From the NCBI GenBank assembly GCA_020633055.1, contig JACKEJ010000011.1:1-64000 (forward strand): a stretch of 64,000 nt of DNA, in the 5' to 3' direction. This DNA comes from Sandaracinaceae bacterium (GTDB lineage: Bacteria > Myxococcota_A > Polyangia > Polyangiales > Houyiibacteriaceae). Positions 1-8,790 of the stretch are shown one piece after another. Position 1 is the stretch's first letter. Every line of letters begins with the position of its first letter. Under the pieces are notes generated by a model. That model was given only the letters and a program-made list of their open reading frames with translations. It was not told the DNA's origin and searched no databases. The position numbers and the translations under genes are program-made.

Positions 1-216
1 CACCCCGCCCGGCAGCTCGCGCTCCACCTCCAGCCCCAGCGCGTTCCGCGCGAACGCCATGGGCGCTGCCCCCGCGCCTGCACCGTTCGCGAGCCGCGAC
101 ACCTCCCCCAGCGCGTCGTGCGCAATCCGCTGCAGCGCGCCGAAGTCGCTCTCCACGTGCATCCGCTGCCCCGCTTCGTACCCCGACCGCACCCACGTCT
201 GTCCGCCGTCCTGGCT
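1..216 (-). pseudogene. RHS core fragment, cut by window edge
   Basis: The minus strand encodes RHS-repeat core sequence closely matching bases 2221-2437 and the equivalent parts of the RHS genes further right (motifs GYEAGQRMHVESDFGALQ and FARNALGLEVEREL). The match stops abruptly near base 216, where the sequence becomes unrelated, so the 5' part of the core is missing. It continues off the left edge, so a toxin tip may lie outside the window. It is the last visible member of the RHS module array and lies just downstream of the immunity gene at 310-843. Confidence 0.8.
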
Positions 217-309
217 GCAACGCGCGACACCACACGCCCAAGGAGACGTCCTCCGCACCAAGTGCCACTACGACCACTGCTTCCCTTGAGCCACTCGATC
301 ATTCATCGT

Positions 310-843
310 TCAAATTGGCGAGAATCCGATGCTAAGTCCGCATCTCACGGAGACCTCACGAAACACATCGGAGACCAAGACATGGACATGCGTGACATCC
401 CTGGCGATCATGAAGTCTTCATCAATAGCGACATTGAACTTCGCATTCTTGATGATCCGAACACCCGCGAGAGTCATGAATTCTGACGAATAATCGTCAA
501 CTAACGCCCGCCTCGATTTGACAATCGCCAGAGCAAAGTCGAGTGACACACCGGAAACCTCCAGTTCTACGGGGACCACATCAACATCGCGCAACAACTC
601 CTCCCCGAGACACTCAACCGCCCTGCTCGAAAACATCGGATGTATCCCTGGAACTGTCTGCACATAGTCCAGGCCACGAAGAACATCCAACGCATATCCG
701 CGCTGGGCGACTCCGATGGGGCGAGCAGGCTTGCCAGACGAGCGAGCCGTCGACTTCATTCCACCAAACACCGAATCGTAATTGACGATATCCACGTAAC
801 CTTCAGGATGCGAGTAGGTACACACAAGCTGATAACACGTCAC
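310..843 (-). CDS. Presumed immunity protein for the RHS toxin at 873-2633
   Basis: A 177-residue cytoplasmic-looking protein without signal peptide or membrane helix. It begins 29 bases downstream of the stop of the truncated RHS-toxin gene on the same strand, the classic place for a cognate immunity gene. The layout of a central 'FSSRAVECLGEELL' helix followed by 'VDVVPVELEV' is loosely reminiscent of the DUF1629/Imm11-type immunity families, but I cannot confirm the family. Base composition is visibly lower in GC than the RHS core, as usual for exchanged immunity genes. Function is inferred from position only. Confidence 0.6.
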   Translation of the reverse strand: MTCYQLVCTYSHPEGYVDIVNYDSVFGGMKSTARSSGKPARPIGVAQRGYALDVLRGLDYVQTVPGIHPMFSSRAVECLGEELLRDVDVVPVELEVSGVSLDFALAIVKSRRALVDDYSSEFMTLAGVRIIKNAKFNVAIDEDFMIARDVTHVHVLVSDVFREVSVRCGLSIGFSPI

Positions 844-872
844 TCCACACCTCTCAGTCTAACAACGATATA

Positions 873-2633
873 CTAGGCACATGTTCTACGGCCAGCGTTG
901 AGATCGCTCCGCAACTCGTGCTGCAAATCTCGTATCGCTTCGTCGAGTTGCGATGGGGATATGTGCCCCGCATCGAGTGCCACCTTCAGGTTGTCGAGCA
1001 TAGTTCCCACATCTGCGTTGTACGCCGCATGCTGGACCGTCCACCCTCTGTGAAGACCGATATTTGGATTCGGATGAATCCCAGGAGCAACGGGGAGATA
1101 CATCATGTTTGTTGCCGAGTTGATGTCCCGTCCCGAGGCTGCGAATACTGGATGATTTCTCAACGAGTACGGAATGAGGTGCTGCCTTTGGTATCCTTGC
1201 CGGGTTGGCATCCAGGTCGGCATGCGGTCCTCGAGGCCCAATGGGTCACTTAGAACGGCCGGATCGTCAACGTAGGCGGTCAGGTTCAGCCCGCCGGTCA
1301 GTCGAATTGGGTCAGTTTGCCCGTACCGCGCCTCGTGGGTCGAATAGTACCGCCACCGGTTGTAGTAGTCCCCGGTCTCGGCATCCTCGTACTGACCGGG
1401 CCAGCGCCACGGACAATCTTGCGCGGCCCCTTCCTCCACGCTGGGCACCCCGAACACGTCCAGCTGCATCTTCCACGCGAGCTGGCCGAGCTCGTCGTAC
1501 ATCTCCGTGGGCGTCCCCAGGTGGTCGCTCGCCACGCTCCACTTGCGCCCGTTCTGCTCCTTCGCCACCGGCGTGAACGTCTGCGGCTCCCAGTACCACG
1601 TCGTCAGCCCCGCCTCCGAGTCCAGCTCGTGCAGCACCGTGTGCCCGTCCCACACGAACCGGTGCTCCGCCTGCACCGTCTCCGTGCCGTCTTCGCCCAC
1701 CCGCACCACGCGCTTCGCCGTCCGCCGCGCGAACGCGTCGTACTCGAACCTCACGCGCTCGCCGTCCGGTCGGGTCACCTCGCGCAGCATACCCGAACCG
1801 TTCCACGCGTACGCCCACGCGCTCCCGTCCGGCAGCTCGCGCCGCGTCTGGTTGCCGTCCTCGTCGTGCTCGTACCGCACCCCGTCCGCCTCCAGCAGCC
1901 GCCCGCCCGGCCCGTAGCGCCGGTCACGCCCGTCGCCCGTGCGGTACACGTTGCCCACAGCGTCCATCGCCCGCTCCACCACCGCACCCTGCCCGGGCCG
2001 GCGCTCCCGCACCAGCCGGCCGCGGTCGTCGTGGTCGTAGAACGTCGGCCCGCTGCTCGGGTTGATGATGGCCGCTATCTGGTCCGCCCCACGCCACTGG
2101 TAGCTCCGCGCGTCCAGCGCTTCCGTCAGCCCGCCTTCCGGCCCACCCGCAAACCGGTCCGCGCGCCACGTGTGCCGCTCCAGCGGCCGCCCCGCCACGT
2201 CCCGCGTCCACCCCACGTGTACCCCGCCCGGCAGCTCGCGCTCCACCTCCAGCCCCAGCGCGTTCCGCGCAAACGCCAAGCGCAAAGCCCCGGCGCCAGC
2301 CCCGTTCGAGAGCGCCGCCACCTCCCCCAGCGCGTCGTGCGCTATCCGCTGCAGCGCACCGAAGTCGCTCTCCACGTGCATCCGCTGGCCCGCTTCGTAC
2401 CCCGACCTCACCCACGTCTGCCCGCCGTCTTGGCTCTCCGAGACGATGCGCCCCATCCCATCGCGCTCGAAGCGCACGTCCGCGCTCTCGTTCACCGCAC
2501 GCAGCAGCTGCCCCGCCGCGTCGTACCCGAACTCCGTCCGTGTCCCGTCCGAGTGCGCCACTGCGGCGATCCGCCCAGCCGCGTCGTAGTTCAGCGTCGT
2601 CTGCCGCCCGCTCGGCAGCAGCGTCTTCGTCAC
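873..2633 (-). CDS. 5'-truncated RHS protein with HNH/AHH-like nuclease toxin tip
   Basis: 586 residues from a GTG preceded at short spacing by GGAG. Residues 1 to about 430 are YD/RHS repeats; the RHS-associated core ends with YYNRWRYYSTHEARYGQTDP and DPLGLE. The remaining ~120 residues are a variable tip with QRQHLIPYSLRNHPVF, an N in SATNMMYLP and a distal GLHRGWTVQHAAYN, the order of histidines and asparagine seen in HNH/EndoVII-type (AHH/WHH) toxin nucleases. The N-terminal PAAR-like region, DUF6531 domain and most RHS repeats present in 13914-18110 are missing, so this is an orphan RHS-CT module. It may serve as a toxin reservoir for recombination with a full-length core, or be expressed on its own. 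Confidence 0.8.
   Translation of the reverse strand: MTKTLLPSGRQTTLNYDAAGRIAAVAHSDGTRTEFGYDAAGQLLRAVNESADVRFERDGMGRIVSESQDGGQTWVRSGYEAGQRMHVESDFGALQRIAHDALGEVAALSNGAGAGALRLAFARNALGLEVERELPGGVHVGWTRDVAGRPLERHTWRADRFAGGPEGGLTEALDARSYQWRGADQIAAIINPSSGPTFYDHDDRGRLVRERRPGQGAVVERAMDAVGNVYRTGDGRDRRYGPGGRLLEADGVRYEHDEDGNQTRRELPDGSAWAYAWNGSGMLREVTRPDGERVRFEYDAFARRTAKRVVRVGEDGTETVQAEHRFVWDGHTVLHELDSEAGLTTWYWEPQTFTPVAKEQNGRKWSVASDHLGTPTEMYDELGQLAWKMQLDVFGVPSVEEGAAQDCPWRWPGQYEDAETGDYYNRWRYYSTHEARYGQTDPIRLTGGLNLTAYVDDPAVLSDPLGLEDRMPTWMPTRQGYQRQHLIPYSLRNHPVFAASGRDINSATNMMYLPVAPGIHPNPNIGLHRGWTVQHAAYNADVGTMLDNLKVALDAGHISPSQLDEAIRDLQHELRSDLNAGRRTCA
1345..2633 (-). repeat. RHS core direct repeat, copy in truncated RHS
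   Basis: This 1289-base segment is nearly identical to 14488-15776 and over 1270 bases to 8785-10054, with no length change between copies. It ends just where the toxin tips diverge and gives a long homology track for cassette exchange. Confidence 0.9.
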
Positions 2634-2644
2634 GCTCCGAGCTT

Positions 2645-3007
2645 CTATGGCTCAAAAGAGTCGCGCGTTCGATAGTGGTTAATAACTCGAACAAGGCCCG
2701 CGACATCCGTCGATTTTGACTGCCCCTTCAAAACCTCAAAAACATCAATCAACTGGGGACTCAACAGCAGGTAACGAAGACCCTCGTTGGCCGCAATGGA
2801 GGGCACACCGTCAACTTCTTCCTCCGGAGGAAGACCAGCATCGTCATTTACATAAAGGTCGTCCTCGTCCCAGAAAACGAGCTCGGCATCCGACGGCTGC
2901 TCTGTCCATTTATCACGATCAACGAACGCCCCGACGAGGTCGTATATGTCCAACCCGCCTTCCATCGCCTCAAAGAGTTCTTGCACGTTGGTAAAGGTAT
3001 GCTTCAT
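2645..3007 (-). CDS. Orphan immunity-like protein
   Basis: A 120-residue acidic protein starting at the ATG at 3007, chosen because AAGGAAG lies just upstream; an open frame extends further but without a ribosome site. It starts MKHTFTNVQELFEAMEGG and ends RTRDSFEP. It has no signal peptide or membrane segment. It sits between an RHS core scrap (3231-3440) and the truncated RHS gene, whose GTG start lies 11 bases after its stop. Its own toxin is not visible, so it is probably an immunity gene left behind when the toxin was lost. The family was not recognised with certainty; small acidic polymorphic-toxin immunity proteins are the best guess. Confidence 0.6.
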   Translation of the reverse strand: MKHTFTNVQELFEAMEGGLDIYDLVGAFVDRDKWTEQPSDAELVFWDEDDLYVNDDAGLPPEEEVDGVPSIAANEGLRYLLLSPQLIDVFEVLKGQSKSTDVAGLVRVINHYRTRDSFEP

Positions 3008-3230
3008 GACTTCCTTCGCTCCAAGACACTGACTACCGACAGCCGCTGCCGCCTCCCCAGCGCGCACGCCCGCCTTCGCCATCGGGGTGATAGTCTGGGA
3101 ACCGCGTTCTGTGGTCTGCGGTGTCTACAAGTTGCATCAACCCGGGCACTTCTGGGTGGTGGTGCCAGGTGAGACCCCGCGGGGGCAGTAGTTGGCGACA
3201 CTCCTCGTTGCCCAGGCGCGAGCGGGAGAC

Positions 3231-3440
3231 CGTCGAACCCCGTCTCCGCCCTCACCCGGCCGCACGCGTCCAGCTCGAACGCGTAGCGCTCGCCCGCCTC
3301 GTTCACCACCTCGGTCAGCCGGTCCTCCGTGTCGCACACGAACTGCAGCCGCGTGCCCCCCCTTCCTCGCGCGCCACCATCCGGTGCTTGTGCCCGTAGG
3401 CGAAGCGCATGTGCTGGTTCGGGTCCCGCACCTCCTCGTC
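3231..3440 (-). pseudogene. Frameshifted RHS core scrap
   Basis: The minus strand matches RHS core sequence around 10095-10300 (AYGHKHRMVAREEGGTRLQF and NEAGERYAFELDACGRV). The frame is broken at the C-rich tract near 3353-3365, where this copy has extra bases relative to the homologous stretch near 10217. Both ends stop abruptly. It is a remnant of an RHS module whose toxin has been deleted, leaving the immunity-like gene at 2645-3007. Confidence 0.8.
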
Positions 3441-3527
3441 CTAGTTCTGGCCGCCTTCGCCGCATCCCGTAGTGCAGTCACGGATGGGACTTCGTGGGCC
3501 CCGTGAACTCTAGAGTATTGGTTATCA

Positions 3528-4613
3528 CTACGCGCGGATGTTGGCCGCTTGGAGGATTCGGCTTGGAACCGACCTCTCGACGTCGTGGGCCCACTCGCTC
3601 TTCGTCATGTCCGCGGCATATACAATCGTCCTGTCGCTTTCCCAGAGCCTCACGGTGAGTTCGCGCGCTACTTCGACCAGAATGTTCACCACACGCGCTC
3701 GGCGGTCAGACAGTTTTAGGTTGAGGTCGTTCCCGTCGGATACGGTTTTTCCGTCGTATGCGACGAGGCACGGCTCGTCGCGACCAGATACGGCACCAGC
3801 CATCGTGTAGGGGTCCGCCCATGCGAACCCGGAGAAGTCCTCAACGTGAGCTACGCCGACCGTCGGTGGCAGAGGCGCGACGTCGTCCACGCACAACGCC
3901 ACGCAGTTAAATTCAATTGCATGCCTAGCCGCGGACAGCAAACGAAGCAGTTCATCGACCAGACGATGCGCGTATGAATCGACAGTCAACGCGCGCGCAA
4001 CATCCTTGGACACCCACAGATTCGGACCGCTTGGGAAGTGAAACATGCGCTTAGGAAAGCCATCTTCGAACCACTCGACGGAGACAGATTGCGAGTTTCC
4101 GTTCGACCATGTGGAGTTAATCCTTGTCGGCCGAAAGCCCCCAATGTACTCCTCCACATACCACCGAGAACCCTCACCGAATGTTACCGATAGCCATGGA
4201 TCGTCATCGCGGTCGCGAGCCACCACGGAGCGCACTCTGGCATGATCTGGGCCACGGACATCTTCAGATATGACGGCTGAATCGCGCGACTCATCGTTCA
4301 CGTTGAGAACGTGAACGAATGAAGTGTTGGACGTAGGAGCCCCTTCGGCAATCACGAGTTCGTCCGCCGCATCGAACCCGAACCTCCACTTCGCGCGCGG
4401 TGTCGCGCACTTGACCGGGCGGCCCCGCGTTGCCCCCACATGAGCCTGTAGTTCCACGGAGAGGGGATCGAACGAGTACAACTGCCCGGTTGCACACTCG
4501 AACCGCTTCGCCCGCTCGCGAGCTGCCCACAACCACTCGCGGACCTCGTGAGGTTGCGCGAAGAGGCACTTCGCCCGCTCCACCAAGTACAGCTTCTTCT
4601 CTTCGAGCCTCAT
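3528..4613 (-). CDS. Presumed immunity protein for the AHH-type RHS toxin
   Basis: 361 residues from the ATG at 4613. This ATG overlaps the stop of the upstream toxin fragment in an ATGA arrangement and has GGAGGAAGG at good spacing, which decides the start over a GTG two codons upstream. Tryptophan-rich segments such as GSRWYVEEYIGG and NSTWSNGN occur, with no signal peptide or membrane helix. The family was not recognised. Translational coupling to the toxin tip at 4610-5175 makes an immunity role likely. It is large for an immunity protein and could include a second function. GC content is lower than that of the RHS cores. Confidence 0.65.
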   Translation of the reverse strand: MRLEEKKLYLVERAKCLFAQPHEVREWLWAARERAKRFECATGQLYSFDPLSVELQAHVGATRGRPVKCATPRAKWRFGFDAADELVIAEGAPTSNTSFVHVLNVNDESRDSAVISEDVRGPDHARVRSVVARDRDDDPWLSVTFGEGSRWYVEEYIGGFRPTRINSTWSNGNSQSVSVEWFEDGFPKRMFHFPSGPNLWVSKDVARALTVDSYAHRLVDELLRLLSAARHAIEFNCVALCVDDVAPLPPTVGVAHVEDFSGFAWADPYTMAGAVSGRDEPCLVAYDGKTVSDGNDLNLKLSDRRARVVNILVEVARELTVRLWESDRTIVYAADMTKSEWAHDVERSVPSRILQAANIRA

Positions 4614-5175
4614 GAACACCTTCCTCCAGCGGAGCGGAATGACTCTCTCCAGGTACCTGCCTCTTGGCGCGCTCCGATCTCGCGTAGGAGCGCCTCCACA
4701 TCTTGGCCGCGACGTTCCGCCGCCTGAAGCGCACGGAAGATCATTCTCTGCGCATCATCGACCCCACCGTGGGTGTGGATGTGAGTTCCTGCATGATAGG
4801 TTCCGGCTGCGCGGGCGGAGGTCCGGCCCGGGTGGGTTGGCTGGGCGACCTGTGAGTTCCCCGTACCCCACAACGCGGCTCCGTTTGCGCCGCCATTGAC
4901 GTCGATACCATGCCGGGCGAGAAGGTCTCGAGACATCTGCGCGAATCGACCGCCGCCGCTCTCCTGAACGATGTGATGAGGCGTCTGGCCCGCGACCAGA
5001 GGACGCCCCTCGGCCGCCATTGCTGCGCCGAGTTGTCGTGCCGTCAGACCGAGGGGATCTAAGCTGTTCGTCGGATCGAGAACGTATCCAAGCGGCCGAG
5101 GCCCGCCATCCATGCCCAGTGGGTCGCGGCTCCGATACCCGCCGTCGCCGTAGTACCGCCACCGGTTGTAGTAGT
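4610..5175 (-). pseudogene. 3' part of split RHS gene: AHH nuclease toxin tip
   Basis: Coding sequence begins inside the RHS core at YYNRWRYYGDGGYRSRDPLG and runs to a stop at 4610. The tip carries an AHH-type nuclease signature: TPHHIVQESGGG, then LLARHGIDVNGGANGAAL, then AGTYHAGTHIHTHGG. The fragment starts exactly at the left end of the transposon at 5176-8784. The missing upstream part of the gene is 8785-12342. Joining the two across one copy of the target duplication restores GGG GAC TAC TAC AAC CGG in frame, as in the intact RHS gene. The toxin itself is intact but separated from its delivery core. Confidence 0.88.
5170..5175. repeat. Target site duplication, left copy (AGTAGT)
   Basis: AGTAGT directly flanks the left terminal inverted repeat and is repeated at 8785-8790. 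The intact RHS gene has a single copy at 14507-14512. Confidence 0.85.
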
Positions 5176-5225
5176 TGCGCTTGCCAATCATCGGCCCCGG
5201 AGATCGAGGCCTGAAATCCCGGACG
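5176..5225 (+). repeat. Left transposon end with two repeat motifs
   Basis: Outer motif at 5176-5190 and inner motif at 5211-5225, both repeated in inverted orientation at the right end (8746-8784). Confidence 0.8.
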
Positions 5226-5261
5226 ACCTGAGGATGGGTGCTCGACTCCTGGAGGCCGAGG

Positions 5262-6620
5262 ATGACGAGCACATCGAAGACGGGGACGAGGCGGAGGTAC
5301 ACGGCAGTCGAGCGTGAGGCAGCGGTGAAGCTGGCGGCGAAGGTGGGCGTGAACGAAGCGGCGCGCCGGCTGAAGGTTCCGCAGCCGACGTTGAGCCACT
5401 GGCGGGCAGGCCGTGGCGACGTTGGCGCCGCGGTCAGCGCGGCCACCAAGACCAAGACGACCACGACCCGTGCGAAGGGTGGAGCGGGGCGAGGCAAGCG
5501 TGACGCGACGACGCAGACGGCGACCACCTCGACACCGGCAGCCCCGGCAGCTCCGCTAGCACCACGACCGCCAGCGAGCCGGCGCAAGGTCGTGGCGAAG
5601 AGCTACACGCCGAGCCAGAAGGCCGAGGCGGTGGAGTACGCGCGCGAGCACGGGGTGAGCGCGGCGTCGAAGCAGTTGGGCGTCAGCCGCTTCTCGCTCT
5701 ACGCGTGGCTGCGCCAGGTGGAGAAGGCCGCAGCAGGTGAAGGGGACTCGCCGACGAGTGGGCCAGCGCCGAAGGACGTGGAGGCGCAGCGCGACCGCGA
5801 GATCCTCGACGAGTGGTCCAAGCACCGCGGGCTCGGGCCGAGCCAGATCCGCAACCAGCTGGGGCGCGCGGGCATCAAGGTGTCGGTCAACACGGTGCGG
5901 CGCGTGATGGAGGACGCGGGGTACCGCCCGCCGAAGGTGAAGCGCGAGCCGCACGACAAGCGCTACGAGGCGGTGCGCCCGAACCACCTGTGGCACCTCG
6001 ACTTCGTGCACCGGCACATCAACCGGGCGTCGACGTTCACACTGATCCTGCTCGACGACTACTCGCGCTACGTTCCGGGCCACGGCGTGGACGACGCCGA
6101 GCGCGCGGACATGGTGATCAGGACCTTCGAGGATGCGGTCGAGCGTCACGGCAAGCCGGAGGCCGTGATGAGCGACCGGGGCTCGGCGTTCTGGTCCTGG
6201 CGGGGCATCTCGCGCTTCACGGACCTGCTCACCGAGATGGGCATCGACCACCTCGTCGCGCAGCACAAGGAGCACAACGGGAAGGTCGAGGTCTTCAACG
6301 CCAACCTGCACAAGGAGCTCTTCGACGCTCAGCGCTTCTACGACCTCGCGGAGATGAAGCGTCGACTCGCGGCGCATCTCGAGTGGCACAACCACGGGCG
6401 GACGCATCACGCGCTCGGGGGGCTGCTGGTCCCGGCGGACCGCTACTACGGTCGCACCGCCGAGGTGCTGGCGCGTATCGAGGCGGGGGTGCCCGCGCGT
6501 GACGCCCATGACCTCGACCTACGCGAGCGCTGCCTCGAGCTGTTCAAGGTGGTGAGCAAGGGGGGCACCCCCGAGGTGTGGCTCCTCGGGCAGCGCCTGA
6601 ACATGCCGCTCGGCACGTGA
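5262..6620 (+). CDS. IS3/IS481-type DDE transposase
   Basis: 452 residues from the ATG at 5262, preceded by GGAGG at ideal spacing. Two helix-turn-helix units occur (about residues 10-50 and 115-150, the second including GVSAASKQLGVSRFSLYAWL), separated by a Thr/Ala/Lys-rich linker. An rve integrase core follows, with the acidic triad Asp247 (HLDFVH), Asp305 (MSDRGSAF) and Glu343 (HNGKVEVFN). The RTHHALGG and PADRYYGR motifs near the end are typical of IS481/IS3 relatives. All catalytic residues are present, so the enzyme may be active. It is the first gene of the element, and the second transposase follows 121 bases later. Confidence 0.9.
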   Translation: MTSTSKTGTRRRYTAVEREAAVKLAAKVGVNEAARRLKVPQPTLSHWRAGRGDVGAAVSAATKTKTTTTRAKGGAGRGKRDATTQTATTSTPAAPAAPLAPRPPASRRKVVAKSYTPSQKAEAVEYAREHGVSAASKQLGVSRFSLYAWLRQVEKAAAGEGDSPTSGPAPKDVEAQRDREILDEWSKHRGLGPSQIRNQLGRAGIKVSVNTVRRVMEDAGYRPPKVKREPHDKRYEAVRPNHLWHLDFVHRHINRASTFTLILLDDYSRYVPGHGVDDAERADMVIRTFEDAVERHGKPEAVMSDRGSAFWSWRGISRFTDLLTEMGIDHLVAQHKEHNGKVEVFNANLHKELFDAQRFYDLAEMKRRLAAHLEWHNHGRTHHALGGLLVPADRYYGRTAEVLARIEAGVPARDAHDLDLRERCLELFKVVSKGGTPEVWLLGQRLNMPLGT

Positions 6621-6741
6621 AAACAGGTGCGGTTTCGTGACTCCGAGGCCAAGGTGATTTTCCACAAAAACCAGCTTCGAAAGACCGCGAAACCGCCCCG
6701 TGGTTGTACCTGCTTCCGAGCCCGCCGTCCCGTCGAACGTG

Positions 6742-8571
6742 ATGGCGGGTCTATTCCTCGCTGCTCGCGTACTCGCCAAGCCGCTGCCGCTCACGATGCC
6801 CTCCGTCGACGCGATCCTCGACGCGACGGGGGGCACGCGCAGTCAGGCCTACGAACTCGCGCAGCGCATCCGTGAACACCTCGTGGGCCTCACGCGGCCC
6901 GTGGGACGACCACCGGCTGACCCGGTCGAGGCGCCCCCCGACGTCGTCGCACGCGTGCGCGAAGAGGTCCTGCGCTTCGTGCTGACCCATCCTGGGTGCG
7001 CCCATATAGGCCCGCAGCGAGCGCGCTACAGCGACACGTTCCGGCGCTTCATCGTCGGGCTCCGTGAGCGCCACGCCGGGCTGTCTCTCGCCGCCTTCGC
7101 CACGGCGACCACGTTGCCCGAGGGCACGCTCGAGGACTGGCTGCGGTGCCCCGACGTCGGCGCGCTCGCGGGCGGTGAGGATCCCCCCGAGGAGAGACAG
7201 GACGACGGGACGCTCGCGCAGATCGAGAGCGTGCTCGCCGCGTACCGAAGTTGGGATGGCGACTTCACCTCGTTCTGCCGGCACGTACGTCATGACCTGC
7301 GGCTCGACCTGGGTCGTACCGTGATCTCGAACATCCTCTTTGCGCACCGCGAGCGGATACCCCTGCGCCGAGGTGGGCGCTCACGCGACGAGCACGCGCT
7401 CCGCGACGCCTTCGAGACCTTCTTCCCCGGCGCGCAGTGGGTCGGCGACGGCAAGGCGCTCGAAGTGACGATCGACGACCAGCGCTACCGCATGAACCTC
7501 GAGCTCATCGTCGACGCCGCGAGCGCTGCCTCCGTGGGCATGGCGGTCACGCCCGAGGAGGACAGCGCCGCCGTCTGCGCGGCCTTCGAGGACGGCGTAC
7601 AGACCACCGGGGAGAGACCCATCGCCCTGCTCCTCGACAACCGCCCGTCCAACCACACGGATGCCGTGGAGAACGCTCTCGGCGACACGCGCCTCATGCG
7701 CTCCACCCCGGGGCGTGCCCAGAACAAGGCCCACGTCGAAGGCGCCTTCGGACTCTTCGCCCAACAGGTCCCGCCCATCGTCCTCAGCACGCGCGAGCCA
7801 GGCGCGCTCGCGCGTGGCGTCGCGACCGTCGTTGCCCAGGTCTTCTTCCGCGTCTTGAACCGCGCGCCGCGGCGTGACCGTCATGGGATGAGTCGCGTGG
7901 ACCTCTACGCGCAGGGGGCCACTGCAGAGCAGGTCGCCGACGCGCGCCGCGCCCTCGACGAGCGCATCCAGAAGCTCGAGCGCGCGCGACGCACGCGCGC
8001 CGAACGGCTCGACCCGACCGTCTGCGCATACCTCGACGAGGTCTTCGCGCGCCTCGAGCTCATCGACCCCAAGCGCTACGTCCGAGATGTCATCGCGGGG
8101 TATCCCCGTGACGCCATCGTCGACGGCATCGCCACCTACGACACCAAGCGGCAGCGCGGCTCTCTCCCCGAGGGCGCCGATGCCCGCTACCTCCTCGGCA
8201 TCGTCCGGAACCTCCACCACACCCACGAAGCAGACGCCATCCTCGACGCGCTCTTGCGCGAGCGCATCGAAGCGCGCGACCGCTTCCTCGAGCCGCTCAT
8301 CCAGCGGAAGCAGCACATCCTCGCTGCCAGCCCTGACCTCGCGAGCGCGCTCGACGCCATCGCCGACGCCATGACGGCGGCCGTCCGCGAGCTCGACCGC
8401 CGCTTCTGGATCCGCACCGCCGCCGCACTCCTCGAACCACTCGACGCAGGCCAGCGCAACCCCCTCACTCGCCGCGTCGCGCGCCGCATCCACCGCGCCT
8501 TCGGCATCCCTCCACGCGAACGCGAGCGCCTCACCCGCATCCTCGTCCGAAGGGTCGTCCCCATCGACTGA
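6742..8571 (+). CDS. Second DDE transposase/integrase-like protein of the element
   Basis: 609 residues from the ATG at 6742; a GTG at 6700 in the same frame is an alternative. An N-terminal helix-turn-helix-like region (DAILDATGGTRSQAYELAQR) is followed by a linker and an integrase-type catalytic core. The presumed triad is Asp236 (WVGDGKALEVTI), Asp299 (LLLDNRPSNHTD) and Glu333 (NKAHVEGAFG), a spacing of 34 residues between the second Asp and Glu as in DD(35)E enzymes. A ~250-residue helical C-terminal region rich in Arg and Glu follows. It lies inside the same pair of inverted repeats as the IS481-like gene, so it is probably a partner in transposition, not a separate insertion. Confidence 0.8.
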   Translation: MAGLFLAARVLAKPLPLTMPSVDAILDATGGTRSQAYELAQRIREHLVGLTRPVGRPPADPVEAPPDVVARVREEVLRFVLTHPGCAHIGPQRARYSDTFRRFIVGLRERHAGLSLAAFATATTLPEGTLEDWLRCPDVGALAGGEDPPEERQDDGTLAQIESVLAAYRSWDGDFTSFCRHVRHDLRLDLGRTVISNILFAHRERIPLRRGGRSRDEHALRDAFETFFPGAQWVGDGKALEVTIDDQRYRMNLELIVDAASAASVGMAVTPEEDSAAVCAAFEDGVQTTGERPIALLLDNRPSNHTDAVENALGDTRLMRSTPGRAQNKAHVEGAFGLFAQQVPPIVLSTREPGALARGVATVVAQVFFRVLNRAPRRDRHGMSRVDLYAQGATAEQVADARRALDERIQKLERARRTRAERLDPTVCAYLDEVFARLELIDPKRYVRDVIAGYPRDAIVDGIATYDTKRQRGSLPEGADARYLLGIVRNLHHTHEADAILDALLRERIEARDRFLEPLIQRKQHILAASPDLASALDAIADAMTAAVRELDRRFWIRTAAALLEPLDAGQRNPLTRRVARRIHRAFGIPPRERERLTRILVRRVVPID

Positions 8572-8745
8572 AGCCCAGGGCCGGGGTCAGCACCGAAAAC
8601 CACGCACGGCGCAACCCACCTGCGCGGCTCGCCCATCAGGACCGCGACGTCCTGCACGTCCTGAGCGCACGCCGGTCGCGGCCGCGGGCGAATGCGCGAG
8701 CCCGTTCAACCCGCGCTTGCCTCACACCTCACACCCCACGGAAAC

Positions 8746-8784
8746 CGTCCGGTGTTTCAGCCTGGTAGGTGGTTGACAACCGCA
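8746..8784 (-). repeat. Right transposon end with two repeat motifs
   Basis: Inner motif at 8746-8760 and outer motif at 8770-8784, inverted relative to 5176-5225. Compared with the left end, the inner motif is 11 bases, about one helical turn, closer to the tip. Confidence 0.8.
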
Positions 8785-8790
8785 AGTAGT
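8785..8790. repeat. Target site duplication, right copy (AGTAGT)
   Basis: Matches 5170-5175 and directly follows the right terminal inverted repeat. Confidence 0.85.

Larger units (their letters stand above)
5176..8784. mobile_element. 3.6-kb transposon with two DDE transposases
   Basis: 3609-base element bounded by 15-base imperfect inverted repeats (left TGCGCTTGCCAATCA, right TGCGGTTGTCAACCA read inward, 12 of 15 identical) and a 6-base target duplication AGTAGT. A second inward repeat lies at each end (5211-5225 CTGAAATCCCGGACG; 8746-8760 read as CTGAAACACCGGACG). These sit 35 and 24 bases from the tips and are probable transposase binding sites. Inside are two co-directional genes, an HTH-rve transposase (5262-6620) and a longer DD(34)E protein (6742-8571). 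TG...CA ends fit the wider rve transposase group. I know of no named family with exactly this pair. Confidence 0.85.

Noticed and set aside
5191..6652. Possible separate inverted repeats (5191-5202 and 6641-6652) framing only the first transposase
   Set aside because: Ten of twelve bases match, but there is no target duplication, and the outer ends with AGTAGT and two shared motifs explain the insertion far better.
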